Part shown: positions 32,936 to 41,772 of the stretch, in pieces | Position numbering within the stretch: position 1 is the stretch's first letter | Layout of the letters: each line of letters opens with the position of its first letter | Assembly (NCBI GenBank): GCA_016926805.1 | Contig: JAFGNV010000217.1 | Span: forward strand, 1 to 64,000 | DNA from: Anaerolineae bacterium | GTDB taxonomy: Bacteria; Chloroflexota; Anaerolineae; 4572-78; J111 | DNA: 64,000 nt | Direction: 5' to 3' | Program-made: the position numbers and the translations under genes | Notes under the pieces: generated by a model | What the model was told of the DNA's origin: nothing | Seen by the model: the letters and a program-made list of their open reading frames with translations, nothing else | The model's database searches: none

Positions 32936-34030
32936 CTAATTCACACCCTTCAACTCCGGGTCGGCCTGAAATTGGGGAGCCTGGGTGAGATTTTGCACGC
33001 TCACCGCTGCCGCCACGGTTTGGGCTATGGCCTTGATGGCCTGGGCCGAGGCTGAATCTGGCTCGCGCACCACAATGGGCCGGCCTTCGTCGCCGCCGAT
33101 GCGGATTTCAGGCTCAAGGGGGACTTCACCTAAAAATTCGATCCCGATCTTTTTGGCCATCTCCGCGCCGCCGCCGTGGCCAAAGATGTCGTACCGTTGG
33201 CCGGTGTCGGGAGCCACAAAGTAGCTCATGTTCTCGACCACGCCCAGGATGGGCACGTTGAGTTGCTCAAACATTTTGACCCCGCGCACCACGTCGCTCA
33301 AGGCCACCTGTTGCGGGGTGGTCACGATGATGGCCCCGGTCAGGCTCAGACTTTGGGCCAGACTCAGGCTGGCGTCGCCGGTGCCGGGAGGCAGGTCCAC
33401 CACCAGATAGTCCAGGTCGTTCCAATCGACATCTTGCAAAAATTGACGCAGGGCGTTATGGATCATCGGCCCCCGCCAGATGACGGCCTGTTCCGGCTCG
33501 ACCAGAAAACCCATACTCATCAATTTCACGCCGTAGGCTTCGAGGGGACAGATTTTGTTGTTGGGTCCGCCGCGAGGACGCTCGTGCACCCCCATCATCA
33601 TGGGAATGTTGGGGCCGTAAATGTCGGCATCCAGCAACCCGACTTTGGCCCCATCGAGGGCCAGGCTGATGGCCAGATTGGCGGCGATGGTGCTCTTACC
33701 CACGCCGCCTTTGCCGGAAGCCACGGCGATGGCATTACGCACGCCAATGTCCATCTGGCCCATCAAGCGGGCATCCTGAGGCACGCGGGCATCGAAATTG
33801 ACGGTAACGTGTTCCACGCCGGGCACGGTCAGCACCGCCCGGGCAGCTTCGGCTTCGATTTGGTTTTTGAGTGGGCAGGCCGGAGTGGTCAGCACCACCG
33901 TAAAAGCAACCTCGCTGCCGTTGATTTCCACGTTTTTAACCATATCCAGGGTTACCAAATCTTTGTGCAGTTCCGGCTCAATAACCTGACTGAGGGCAGC
34001 CATCACCTGTTTTTCAGTTACGTTTGTCAT
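32936..34030 (-). CDS. mrp: Mrp/NBP35-family Fe-S cluster carrier ATPase
   Basis: A 364-residue P-loop ATPase that carries or transfers Fe-S clusters. Residues 1-80 are a MIP18/DUF59 domain ([33 protein letters not shown]). The MinD-like part has the deviant Walker [22 protein letters not shown] and [19 protein letters not shown]. The family's usual C-x2-C near ENMSYF is here A-P-D-T ([12 protein letters not shown]), so the classic bridging-cluster cysteines are missing, as in some other Mrp branches. It has AGGAG before the ATG, its own promoter overlapping the sufR 3' end, and neighbours the suf genes, which supports the role. Confidence 0.93.
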   Translation of the reverse strand: MTNVTEKQVMAALSQVIEPELHKDLVTLDMVKNVEINGSEVAFTVVLTTPACPLKNQIEAEAARAVLTVPGVEHVTVNFDARVPQDARLMGQMDIGVRNAIAVASGKGGVGKSTIAANLAISLALDGAKVGLLDADIYGPNIPMMMGVHERPRGGPNNKICPLEAYGVKLMSMGFLVEPEQAVIWRGPMIHNALRQFLQDVDWNDLDYLVVDLPPGTGDASLSLAQSLSLTGAIIVTTPQQVALSDVVRGVKMFEQLNVPILGVVENMSYFVAPDTGQRYDIFGHGGGAEMAKKIGIEFLGEVPLEPEIRIGGDEGRPIVVREPDSASAQAIKAIAQTVAAAVSVQNLTQAPQFQADPELKGVN

Positions 34031-34069
34031 AAATTATTGCTCCTGAGAGGGGGTGGGTAGTAAAGAAAT

Positions 34070-34132
34070 TAGACCTTGTCGGGCAAATTCCCTTTAACCA
34101 AAAGGAGTATAACCCAAAAGGTAGACCTTGTC
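34070..34132. promoter_or_regulatory. Paired direct repeats at the mrp promoter
   Basis: TAGACCTTGTC occurs at 34070-34080 and again at 34122-34132, 52 bp apart (about five helical turns). The second copy overlaps the -35 of the mrp promoter and the first lies in the leader. Possible regulator sites. Confidence 0.35.
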
Positions 34133-34134
34133 TA
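34106..34134 (-). promoter_or_regulatory. mrp promoter
   Basis: Minus-strand TAGACA, 17-bp spacer, TATACT. The -35 overlaps the end of sufR; the leader is about 70 nt. Confidence 0.6.
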
Positions 34135-34797
34135 TTGCTTGATGTTGGTTTTAGGTTGGATTTCGTAGCTACAGGCTTCGTCGCCGCGCGCCAGGTGACT
34201 CTTGCGAATAACTTTGGCTTCGAGCAAATTGCTCAAAAGCATTTGGTCGTAGTCGCAGGCTGAACCGCAGCCTTGGGCGACGTGCACAATGGGACAATTG
34301 GCCTCGCGCAAGATATAGGTGCCATCCTCGGTGAGTTTCCAGGTAGACATATATCCGTCGGCCTCGCGTAACCTGGTCAACTGGTCCAGGCGAGCGTCCA
34401 GGGTTTGACCGTTGATTTTGGAGCGGTATTTTTCCAGAATATGCTCCGAGCGCATGCGGAAAATCGCATCAATCGCGTCACGGCCGTACAAATCCTCAAT
34501 GGTTTCCAGCACGGTAATGGCCAACTCATCGTAACGACGGGGGAAATAACTGGCGGCCGCTTCGCCCAGCCGGTAGACAAAGCTGGGGCGCCCCATGCCG
34601 CGTTGCATCTCCTGGTAGGTTACCAGATTGTCCCGTTCCAGTCTGGTCAGATGTCGCCGGATGGCCACGGCGCTGATGCCCAGTCGCCGGGCTAATTCGT
34701 CGGCAGTTAGCTCGCCTTCCTCTTTTAAGAGCGATAGAATGCGTCGGCGGGTGATAGGCATTTGTTTATGCAACAAAGTGGTACTCTCGGTAGCCAT
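34132..34797 (-). CDS. sufR: SufR-like Fe-S-sensing transcriptional repressor
   Basis: A 221-residue regulator divergent to sufCBD. The winged helix-turn-helix is at 15-75 (TRRRILSLLKEEGELTADEL, LGISAVAIRRHLTRLERD). The C-terminal half is the cluster-binding domain with Cys168, Cys177, Cys181 and Cys209 (NCPIVHVAQGCGSAC and GDEACSYEI). In SufR proteins a 4Fe-4S cluster lets the dimer repress suf; cluster loss derepresses it. From memory of the family, a cysteine usually sits where His201 is here, so ligands may differ. The promoter overlaps the suf operator region, so autoregulation is likely. Its leader is long (about 180 nt). Confidence 0.9.
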   Translation of the reverse strand: MATESTTLLHKQMPITRRRILSLLKEEGELTADELARRLGISAVAIRRHLTRLERDNLVTYQEMQRGMGRPSFVYRLGEAAASYFPRRYDELAITVLETIEDLYGRDAIDAIFRMRSEHILEKYRSKINGQTLDARLDQLTRLREADGYMSTWKLTEDGTYILREANCPIVHVAQGCGSACDYDQMLLSNLLEAKVIRKSHLARGDEACSYEIQPKTNIKQ

Positions 34798-34987
34798 AAA
34801 TCTTTCTTACTCCCAATCAAGTTCCAAGCTGTCTTTTGCGGAATAGAATTTTTTCGGTAAAGTGCGGGGTATAGAGCGCATGGAACGAGGCAGTGAAGAT
34901 TATAGGGTTTTTGCAAAACATGTTCGTATGACTCGTTCTCGATGGTCTCGCTTTAAAATTTGGCTCAGTATTAACCCCACAAGTGGA

Positions 34988-35016
34988 ATTATAACACAGG
35001 TTTATAAACTTTGCAA
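34988..35016 (-). promoter_or_regulatory. sufR promoter
   Basis: Minus-strand TTGCAA, 17-bp spacer, TATAAT with TGT upstream (extended -10). The -35 is embedded in the left arm of the inverted repeat at 35013-35068. Confidence 0.75.
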
Positions 35017-35023
35017 TATTTAA

Positions 35024-35037
35024 TAACAAAATAGTTG
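35024..35037. promoter_or_regulatory. SufR-type operator candidate
   Basis: TAAC-AAAATA-GTTG differs by one base from the CAAC-N6-GTTG operator described for cyanobacterial SufR, and it overlaps the suf -35 box, the position expected for repression. Confidence 0.55.
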
Positions 35038-35063
35038 ACAAAGTCTGGGGGCTATGCTACAAT
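35035..35063 (+). promoter_or_regulatory. suf operon promoter
   Basis: Consensus TTGACA (35035-35040), 17-bp spacer, TACAAT (35058-35063) with TGC upstream. The leader to sufC is about 85 nt. Confidence 0.85.
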
Positions 35064-35152
35064 ATTGCCCGGTTGAGGTTTTATACATCAATGGCTAAAA
35101 TAACCCCCAAGATAAGGGTTAATAATCTGGATGACAAGGAGTATCATTGATC

Positions 35153-35926
35153 ATGTCTTCGTTAGCAATCAAGAATTTACGGGTTAGTATTGAAGATAAA
35201 CCCATCCTCAAGGACCTGAGCCTTGAGGTGAAACTAGGTGAAATTCATGCCATTATGGGGCCAAATGGCTCTGGCAAAAGTACGATGGCTTATGCCCTGG
35301 CCGGTCATCCCAAGTACGAGGTTGAAGGGGGTGAAGTGTGGATGGATGGGGTCAACCTGCTGGAACTGGCCCCAGACGAGCGCGCCCGCATGGGCCTGTT
35401 TTTAGCTTTCCAATATCCCACGGCCATCCCTGGTATCAGCATGGCCAATTTCCTGCGCGCGGCTGTCAACGCGGTTAAGGGGGGTGGTAAAGGTAACGGT
35501 AATGGCCACGGACAGGGCATTCCCATTGTGGAATTTCGCAAAATGTTGACCAAGAAGATGGACCTGCTCAAAATCGACAAGAGTTTTGCCCGCCGTTATC
35601 TGAATGAGGGTTTTTCCGGCGGCGAGAAGAAACGGGCTGAGATTCTGCAAATGGCCCTGCTGGAGCCTAAATTTGCCATCCTGGACGAAACCGATTCCGG
35701 CCTGGACATTGACGCCCTGCGGGTTGTATCCGAAGGGGTCAACGCGCTCACCGGCCCCGAACGCGGTTTTATTGTGATCACTCACTACCAGCGCATTTTG
35801 AACTATATCAAGCCGGATTTTGTCCACGTGATGTACAACGGCCAAATTGTCGAATCTGGCGGGCCGGAACTGGCCGAGCGGTTGGAGGAACAGGGCTACG
35901 ACGATTTGATCAAAGCCAAACAGTAG
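35153..35926 (+). CDS. sufC: Fe-S assembly ATPase SufC
   Basis: A 257-residue ABC-type ATPase of the SufBCD scaffold. It has Walker [10 protein letters not shown], signature [13 protein letters not shown], Walker [15 protein letters not shown] and the switch His in VITHYQRIL. Inside, a Gly/Asn/His-rich stretch ([13 protein letters not shown]) replaces the usual short loop before PIVEFRKML; it is an unusual but small insertion. AAGGAG lies 11 bases before the ATG and 5 bases before an in-frame TTG at 35147, so the start could be two codons earlier. First gene of the suf operon; sufB follows after 9 bases. Confidence 0.97.
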   Translation: MSSLAIKNLRVSIEDKPILKDLSLEVKLGEIHAIMGPNGSGKSTMAYALAGHPKYEVEGGEVWMDGVNLLELAPDERARMGLFLAFQYPTAIPGISMANFLRAAVNAVKGGGKGNGNGHGQGIPIVEFRKMLTKKMDLLKIDKSFARRYLNEGFSGGEKKRAEILQMALLEPKFAILDETDSGLDIDALRVVSEGVNALTGPERGFIVITHYQRILNYIKPDFVHVMYNGQIVESGGPELAERLEEQGYDDLIKAKQ

Positions 35927-35935
35927 GAGAGAATT

Positions 35936-37348
35936 ATGGCGCAAACATTCGACGTTAATCTTGATGATTATAAATACGGTTTTAGCGTTCCCGAAAATTA
36001 CGCCTTTAAAGCCCGCAAAGGCTTGGATGAGGATATTATCCGCGAAATTTCCTGGATGAAAGGTGAACCGAAGTGGATGCTGGAATATCGCCTGCGTGGT
36101 TATCGCCACTTCTTGGAGCGCCCCATGCCGCAGTGGGGCGGGCGGGGCATGCTCAACGAGCTTGATTTTGACGACATTTACTACTATATCAAACCGATCG
36201 ATGCTCCCAAAGCCTTTAATTCCTGGGACGATGTGCCTGCGGACATCAAAAACACCTTTGACCGCCTGGGAATCCCCGAAGCCGAACAGAAATTTCTGGC
36301 CGGGGTTGGAGCGCAGTACGAGAGCGAGGTAGTTTATCACAATCTCCTGGAAGACCTGAAAAAGAAGGGCGTTATCTTTTTGGATATGGACGCGGGGTTG
36401 CGTGAGCATCCCGATATTGTCAAGGAGTTCTTTGGCACAGTGATTCCCCCCGAGGATAACAAATTTGCCGCCCTTAACACGGCGGTCTGGTCTGGTGGTA
36501 GTTTTATTTACGTGCCGCCCGGGGTGCATGTCGACTTGCCCTTACAAGCCTACTTCCGGATCAATGCCCAGAACATGGGCCAGTTTGAGCGTACCCTGAT
36601 TATTGTAGACGAAGGGGCGTATGTTCATTACGTGGAAGGTTGTACCGCGCCCACTTACTCCAGCGATAGCCTGCACAGTGCGGTGGTAGAAATCATTGTT
36701 AAACAAAATGGCCGCTGCCGCTACTCCACCATCCAAAATTGGAGTCACAACGTTTACAACCTGGTTACCAAACGTGCCCAGGCTTACCGCAACGCCACCA
36801 TGGAATGGGTGGACGGTAACCTTGGCTCCAAGTTGACCATGAAATATCCGGCGGTCTGGTTGATGGAACCCGGTGCGCACGGCGAAGTGTTGTCCATTGC
36901 CTTTGCCGGTAAAGGCCAGATCCAGGATGCCGGGGCCAAAATGGTTCACGCCGCGCCTGATACCAGTTCGGTCATTACCAGCAAATCTATCAGTAAAAAT
37001 GGCGGCCGCACCACCTATCGCGGGCTGGTAAAAGTAGCGCCCGGCGCCACCAACAGCAAAAGCAACGTGGTCTGCGATGCGCTCATTTTGGATGAGCGCT
37101 CCGCGTCTGACACATTCCCCTATATTGAAATTGAAGAACAAGACGTGAGCATCGGTCACGAGGCCAGCGTGTCTAAAGTATCCGAAGAGCAGCTCTTTTA
37201 CCTGATGAGCCGGGGTATCCCCGAAGCTCAGGCCGCCAATATGATCGTCAGCGGTTTTATTGAGCCAATTGTAAAAGAGTTGCCCATGGAATACGCGCTG
37301 GAAATGAACCGGCTCATCGAAATGGAAATGGAGGGTTCGGTAGGATAA
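35936..37348 (+). CDS. sufB: Fe-S assembly scaffold SufB
   Basis: A 470-residue scaffold protein, the normal length for SufB. Family stretches are present: [92 protein letters not shown] and [20 protein letters not shown]. The Cys in VEGCTAP is the expected sulfur-accepting position. With SufC and SufD it builds clusters from SufS/SufU sulfur. GGAGAG precedes the ATG. Its stop codon overlaps the sufD start (TAATG), so translation is coupled. Confidence 0.97.
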   Translation: MAQTFDVNLDDYKYGFSVPENYAFKARKGLDEDIIREISWMKGEPKWMLEYRLRGYRHFLERPMPQWGGRGMLNELDFDDIYYYIKPIDAPKAFNSWDDVPADIKNTFDRLGIPEAEQKFLAGVGAQYESEVVYHNLLEDLKKKGVIFLDMDAGLREHPDIVKEFFGTVIPPEDNKFAALNTAVWSGGSFIYVPPGVHVDLPLQAYFRINAQNMGQFERTLIIVDEGAYVHYVEGCTAPTYSSDSLHSAVVEIIVKQNGRCRYSTIQNWSHNVYNLVTKRAQAYRNATMEWVDGNLGSKLTMKYPAVWLMEPGAHGEVLSIAFAGKGQIQDAGAKMVHAAPDTSSVITSKSISKNGGRTTYRGLVKVAPGATNSKSNVVCDALILDERSASDTFPYIEIEEQDVSIGHEASVSKVSEEQLFYLMSRGIPEAQAANMIVSGFIEPIVKELPMEYALEMNRLIEMEMEGSVG

Positions 37349-38709
37349 TGACAACCCTGACAACGACGAAATCAACCGATAAATTATTGGTCTCCGGCGC
37401 TTTTTCGCTGAGTGACGTTGAGGCCATTTCAAGCCAATCAGACGAACCCGATTGGCTGCGCGAAATGCGTCGCGTAAGCTGGAGTGTGTTTGAAGACACG
37501 CCCATGCCGACAACCTCCGACGAGGCCTGGCGGCGTACCGACTTGCGCAAAGTCAAGTGGGAAAAATTCCAGTTGGCCCGGGTGTCCTCCGTGGCGCAGG
37601 CCGATACATTGGCCGGTTTGCCGCAAGATATACGGGATGCAGTGGAAGAAAAGTATGCTGCCGCCGGTCGTTTGGTGATTGCCAATGGTCGCGTGGTTTA
37701 CCACGAGATTGACCCGGAAGCGGCCGCACGAGGTGTTATTTTTACCGACATGTCCACTGCCGTGGCCGAACATCCCGATCTGGTGCAAAAGTACTTGGGC
37801 GCTGAGGCCGTGCCGCCCTCAAACGGCAAGTTTGCGGCATTGAATAGCGCCTTGTGGCAGGGTGGGGTTTTTCTTTATCTGCCCCAAGAGGTGGAGGTGG
37901 AAAAACCTTTCCAGGTGGCTTACGTGCTTGAGGGCGAAGGCAGCGCCATCTTTCCGCGCACGCTCATTGTGGCCGAGTGCTTTGCCACAGTTACCTACAT
38001 TGAGGAAAGCATTTCTCACGGCAAACACGGCCAGGCCCTCAATGCCGGTGTTACCGAGATTTACGCGCAGGATAGCGCGCAGGTGCGTCACGTAGATGTG
38101 CAGCGTTGGGGCGAAGATGTGTATAACTTCAACGTCAAACGCTCCATTGGCCGGGCCGACAGCAATGTGATCTGGGAAACCGGCCAGCTTGGCGGTCGCC
38201 TGACCAAAACCTACTATGATAGCATTTTGCCTGGCGATGGTTCTGCAATGGAATTTAACGGCGTTTACTTTATGCAGGGTAATCAGCATCTGGATATCGA
38301 CACGCTTATGCATCACATTGGTCTGGCCACCAATGGCGACTTGCTGTTACATGGCGCGCTTAAAGACAAGGGGCGCGGTGTTTTTACCGGCTTGATCAAA
38401 ATTGACCCGACCGCCCAGCAAACTAATTCTTACCTGAAGAATGAAAACTTGCTGTTAGACCCCACTTCCCGCGCCGACTCGATTCCCAGCCTGGAGATTG
38501 ACGCCAACGACGTGCGCGCTTCGCATGGGGCCACGGTGGGCAAGATTGAAGAAGAGTACGTTTTTTATTTGATGAGCCGGGGTATTCCGCGCCAAACCGC
38601 GGTGCGGATGGTGGTGGAGGGCTTCTTCTACAAAGTGTTCGACCGGATGCACAATGAGCGAGTGCGGCAAAAGCTATTTGAGGCCGTGTCGGCTAAAATT
38701 GGGGGCTAA
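37348..38709 (+). CDS. sufD: Fe-S assembly scaffold SufD
   Basis: A 453-residue paralogue of SufB that completes the SufBC2D complex. It has the typical N-terminus with TTSDEAWRRTDLRKVKWEKF, a beta-helix core (PQEVEVEKPFQVAYVLEGEG, KHGQALNAGVTEIYAQDSAQ, GVFTGLIKIDPTAQQTNSYL) and the C-terminal [20 protein letters not shown] motif. The conserved His expected for cluster work may be in the DLLLHGALKDKGRG-like region. It starts within the sufB stop and ends before a 275-base gap carrying two strong hairpins. Confidence 0.95.
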   Translation: MTTLTTTKSTDKLLVSGAFSLSDVEAISSQSDEPDWLREMRRVSWSVFEDTPMPTTSDEAWRRTDLRKVKWEKFQLARVSSVAQADTLAGLPQDIRDAVEEKYAAAGRLVIANGRVVYHEIDPEAAARGVIFTDMSTAVAEHPDLVQKYLGAEAVPPSNGKFAALNSALWQGGVFLYLPQEVEVEKPFQVAYVLEGEGSAIFPRTLIVAECFATVTYIEESISHGKHGQALNAGVTEIYAQDSAQVRHVDVQRWGEDVYNFNVKRSIGRADSNVIWETGQLGGRLTKTYYDSILPGDGSAMEFNGVYFMQGNQHLDIDTLMHHIGLATNGDLLLHGALKDKGRGVFTGLIKIDPTAQQTNSYLKNENLLLDPTSRADSIPSLEIDANDVRASHGATVGKIEEEYVFYLMSRGIPRQTAVRMVVEGFFYKVFDRMHNERVRQKLFEAVSAKIGG

Positions 38710-38733
38710 GTGAGCGTTCAAAAATAACTTGGG

Positions 38734-38773
38734 GATTTCTCGTTTCCAAACTCCAGTTTGGGAATGAGAAATC
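38734..38773. repeat. Near-perfect 19-bp hairpin repeat
   Basis: GATTTCTCGTTTCCAAACT and AGTTTGGGAATGAGAAATC pair with only wobble mismatches around a CC loop. It resembles the widespread TCTCGTTCCCA...TGGGAACGAGA interspersed palindrome. It may partly terminate or stabilise the sufCBD message. Confidence 0.65.
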
Positions 38774-38876
38774 GGGAACTTAATTTTGGACAGTTATTAA
38801 GGAACGGCTTGAGGAATACAACTTATGGGCCGGTGCTGCAAAAATTCTTTAAAAAAGTTCCCGGGGTGATCTTGAA

Positions 38877-38918
38877 GGCAGGCGTGGCAACGGTCGGGGG
38901 GCCGCAGCCGCGCCTGCC
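38877..38918. repeat. GC-rich hairpin upstream of the rhodanese gene
   Basis: GGCAGGCG (38877-38884) and CGCCTGCC (38911-38918) pair perfectly around a 26-base loop; further pairing of CTTGAA with the GTTGAAG that follows is possible with a bulge. No T-run follows. Confidence 0.45.
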
Positions 38919-38983
38919 GTTGAAGTTCAAGTAAAAGCTAAAAGTAATTTGCCCATTTAATATTCTGCGGAGGAGAGTCAAAA

Positions 38984-39838
38984 ATGAGTAACCAAGCGTA
39001 TGCCCATCCAGACGTGTTGGTCAGCACGCAGTGGGTAGCCGACCACCTGGCTGACTCCCACCTGCGCCTGGTCGAGTCGAACGAGGATATTCTTCTTTAC
39101 GATACCGGCCACATTCCTGGCGCCGTCAAAATCGATTGGTTCAACGAGTTGAACGACCCTGTTGTCCGCGATTACCTGGATGGTGAGCGTTTTGCCAAAC
39201 TGTTGTCGAGCAAAGGCATTGGCCGGGATACGACCGTTATTTTTTACGGCGACAAAAATAATTGGTGGGCCTGTTACGCTTTTTGGGTGTTCCAACTGTT
39301 TGGTCATCCCAAGGCCAAGATCATGAACGGGGGGCGCAAGAAATGGGAAGAAGAAGGGCGGCCTTTGACTAAAGATGTGCCCCATCCGCCGCCGACCACC
39401 TACCCGGTGGTGTCGCGTGATGATAGTCAGATTCGCGCCCGGCGGGATCAGGTATTCGCCCACGTTGATAAGGGAGGGACGCTGGTGGATGTTCGCTCTC
39501 CGGGTGAATATAAGGGTGAGTTATTGCATTTGGCCGACTATCCGCAAGAAGGAGCGTTGCGGGGCGGGCATATTCCTGGCGCTCGCAACATTCCCTGGGC
39601 TAAAGCAGCCAACGAGGATGGAACGTTCAAATCGGCGGCAGAATTAAAGGCCCTTTACCAGAGCGAAGGCATCACGCCCGATAAGGATGTTGTGGCTTAC
39701 TGCCGCATTGGCGAGCGGAGCAGCCACACCTGGTTTGTGCTGACCTACCTGTTAGGTTATCCTCGCGTCCGAAACTACGACGGGAGTTGGACCGAGTGGG
39801 GGAACTTGGTTGGGGCGCCAATTGAGCGCCAGAATTGA
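38984..39838 (+). CDS. Sulfurtransferase (two-domain rhodanese)
   Basis: A 284-residue enzyme with tandem rhodanese domains. The first (about 10-130) is inactive-type ([20 protein letters not shown]). The second (about 150-280) has [29 protein letters not shown] and the active loop [15 protein letters not shown], where the Cys takes up sulfur from thiosulfate or a persulfide. GGAGGAGAG lies before the ATG. Sitting between sufCBD and sufS, it may feed sulfur to cluster assembly, which is inference from position. Confidence 0.93.
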   Translation: MSNQAYAHPDVLVSTQWVADHLADSHLRLVESNEDILLYDTGHIPGAVKIDWFNELNDPVVRDYLDGERFAKLLSSKGIGRDTTVIFYGDKNNWWACYAFWVFQLFGHPKAKIMNGGRKKWEEEGRPLTKDVPHPPPTTYPVVSRDDSQIRARRDQVFAHVDKGGTLVDVRSPGEYKGELLHLADYPQEGALRGGHIPGARNIPWAKAANEDGTFKSAAELKALYQSEGITPDKDVVAYCRIGERSSHTWFVLTYLLGYPRVRNYDGSWTEWGNLVGAPIERQN

Positions 39839-39842
39839 AACA

Positions 39843-39884
39843 GGTAGCAGAGTAACAAATGTAGCAAACTTGTTACCTGTTACC
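39843..39884. repeat. Imperfect inverted repeat after the rhodanese gene
   Basis: GGTAGCAGAGTAACAA and TTGTTACCTGTTACC pair with two irregularities around an 11-base loop, immediately after the rhodanese stop. Confidence 0.45.
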
Positions 39885-39927
39885 TTAACAATAAGTAAAG
39901 AATCTTCCTGAACATCTATACCTTACT

Positions 39928-39973
39928 GGGGGCAAGAGGAAGCTGAAATATCGGTTTCCTGGCCCCTTTTTTT
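39928..39973 (+). terminator. Terminator after the rhodanese gene
   Basis: GGGGGCAAGAGGAA and TTTCCTGGCCCC form a long GC-rich stem followed by a run of seven T. It separates sufCBD-rhodanese from sufS. Confidence 0.8.
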
Positions 39974-40070
39974 AAGTAAACGGTGGCTGGTTTGTCTGAC
40001 ACGGTGTTTCGTAGTAGAGTATCAAAGGCTCGGCCTGGCCAGATTGCTCTCTGCTAGATAGTCTGAAATA

Positions 40071-40100
40071 GGTGACAGTCACTTTTAAGTGACTGTCACC
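40071..40100. repeat. Perfect 14-bp palindrome upstream of sufS
   Basis: GGTGACAGTCACTT and AAGTGACTGTCACC are exact reverse complements around TT. It lies 35 bases before the sufS ATG and could be an operator, or an interspersed palindromic repeat of the GGTGACAGTCAC type. Confidence 0.6.
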
Positions 40101-40134
40101 CTCAAGTTCTGCTACCCGTGAGGAGTCAAAATTT

Positions 40135-41358
40135 ATGTTCGATGTGAATGCCGTTCGCCAGGACTTCCCGGTCTTGCAGCAACAGGTCAACGGTAAACCA
40201 TTGGTTTACCTGGATAACTCGGCCACTTCGCAAAAGCCGTTGCCCGTGATTGAGGCGATGGATACCTACTACCGCGAGTACAACGCCAATGTGCACCGGG
40301 GTATCTATTCCATCAGCGAGAAAGCCTCCGAAGCTTACGAGATGGCACGCAAAAAAGTGGGTCGTTTCATTAATGCTCGCAGTTGGCGTGAGGTGATTTT
40401 TACCCGCAATACCACGGAAGGCATCAATCTGGTGGCCTACACCTGGGGGCAGGCCAACCTCAAAGCCGGGGATGTTATTCTAACCAGTGAAATGGAACAC
40501 CACGCCAACATAATCCCCTGGCAGCAGTTGGCCGCGCGTACCGGAGCTACGGTTAAATATGTTCCTGTAGACGAGCGTGGCTATCTGGATATGGCCGCAT
40601 TTGACCACTTATTGACGGCCAGGGTAAAATTGGTAGCCATTACCCAGATGAGCAACACCCTGGGCACTATCACGCCCATCGGTGAGATGGCGCAGAAGGC
40701 CCACGCCGTTGGAGCCTTGGTATTGCTGGATGGGGCGCAAGCCGTGCCCCACATGCCCACCGACATTCAGGCGTTTGATTGCGATTTTCTGGCTTTTTCG
40801 GGGCACAAAATGCTGGCCCCTACCGGCATTGGTGTATTGTGGGCGCGGAAAGAAATTCTGGCCGAGATGCCGCCCTTCATGACCGGCGGCGATATGATCA
40901 AACGGGTAACTTTTGAGGACTCTGATTGGAACGACCTGCCCTGGAAATTCGAGGCCGGAACCCCCGCCATCGCCGAGGCGATTGGCCTGGGCTATGCGGT
41001 AGATTACTTGCAGGCATTGGGCATGCACAATGTCCGCCAGCACGAGATGGTGTTGACGACTTATGCCCTGCAACGGCTCCATCAGGTGGAAGGCATTCGT
41101 ATCTACGGACCGGATGAACCAACCGCACGGGGGGGAGCTGTTGCGTTTACGCTGGGGAACATCCACCCGCACGATGTGGCCGCCGTACTGGACGGCGAAG
41201 GGATTGCCGTGCGAGCCGGTCATCATTGCACCATGCCCTTGCATACCAAATTGGGCCTTCAGGCCACCACCCGGGCCAGCTTTTATATTTACAATTTACC
41301 GGAAGAAGTAGATCGGCTGGCCGAAGCGTTGGACAAAACCAGGGAACTGTTAGGTTGA
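40135..41358 (+). CDS. sufS: Cysteine desulfurase SufS
   Basis: A 407-residue PLP enzyme that takes sulfur from cysteine to form a persulfide. Family motifs include VYLDNSATSQKP, ANVHRGIYSISEKASEAY, MEHHANIIPWQQL, PLP Lys225 in FSGHKMLAPTGIGVLW, and the catalytic loop RAGHHCTMPLH with Cys365. The length and motifs are those of type II (SufS) desulfurases, which need SufU or SufE. GAGGAG lies about 10 bases before the ATG. sufU follows after 9 bases, so the pair is co-expressed. A strong palindrome sits in the leader. Confidence 0.97.
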   Translation: MFDVNAVRQDFPVLQQQVNGKPLVYLDNSATSQKPLPVIEAMDTYYREYNANVHRGIYSISEKASEAYEMARKKVGRFINARSWREVIFTRNTTEGINLVAYTWGQANLKAGDVILTSEMEHHANIIPWQQLAARTGATVKYVPVDERGYLDMAAFDHLLTARVKLVAITQMSNTLGTITPIGEMAQKAHAVGALVLLDGAQAVPHMPTDIQAFDCDFLAFSGHKMLAPTGIGVLWARKEILAEMPPFMTGGDMIKRVTFEDSDWNDLPWKFEAGTPAIAEAIGLGYAVDYLQALGMHNVRQHEMVLTTYALQRLHQVEGIRIYGPDEPTARGGAVAFTLGNIHPHDVAAVLDGEGIAVRAGHHCTMPLHTKLGLQATTRASFYIYNLPEEVDRLAEALDKTRELLG

Positions 41359-41367
41359 TCAAATATT

Positions 41368-41772
41368 ATGGATGATTTCTATCGCGAAAATATTCTGGAT
41401 CATTATCGTCACCCGCGTAACGTGGGTACCCTGGAACACCCAACTCATTCGCACCAGGAGGATAATCCGCTGTGCGGTGATGTCATCCGCATTGACCTGC
41501 ACGTGAATGAGGATAATGTAATTGACCAGGTGGCCTTTTTGGGCAAGGGTTGTGCTATCAGTCAGGCCAGCGCCAGCATGCTGACCGAAATGATTCAAGG
41601 CAAAACCCTGGATGAGGTCAAACAGATTGGCAAAGAGGATATTTTGGAGGCGTTGGGCATTGAGATTGGCCCGGTGCGGATGAAGTGCGCCCTTCTCTCG
41701 CTGAAAGTGCTCAAAGCCGGAGCCTATGGCCTGCGTGAAGAGGATTGGAACACCGATGATGATGACTGGTAG
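41368..41772 (+). CDS. sufU: SufU/IscU-type sulfur acceptor or scaffold
   Basis: A 134-residue protein starting MDDFYRENILDHYRHPRNVG. Zinc- or cluster-binding residues are Cys36 (NPLCGD), Cys62 (GKGCAIS) and Cys107 (RMKCALLSLKVL). SufU proteins usually carry an extra segment of about 20 residues between the second and third Cys compared with IscU. Here the gap is 45, as in IscU, yet Lys rather than His precedes Cys107, as in SufU. The neighbour sufS supports the SufU role of taking persulfide from SufS. Its C-terminus is Asp-rich (NTDDDDW). Confidence 0.94.
   Translation: MDDFYRENILDHYRHPRNVGTLEHPTHSHQEDNPLCGDVIRIDLHVNEDNVIDQVAFLGKGCAISQASASMLTEMIQGKTLDEVKQIGKEDILEALGIEIGPVRMKCALLSLKVLKAGAYGLREEDWNTDDDDW

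Larger units (their letters stand above)
35013..35068. promoter_or_regulatory. Inverted repeat flanking the suf promoter
   Basis: GCAATATT (35013-35020) and AATATTGC (35061-35068) are exact reverse complements, 40 bp apart, on either side of the suf -35/-10. The left arm touches the sufR -35 and the right arm overlaps the suf -10. A dimer or loop-forming repressor could cover both promoters. Confidence 0.5.

Noticed and set aside
35402-36529. Minus-strand 375-codon frame across sufC/sufB
   Set aside because: Shadow of two unmistakable suf genes.
39843-39884. Possible riboswitch before sufS
   Set aside because: Only one imperfect stem is visible, it lies upstream of a terminator, and it matches no riboswitch core I know.
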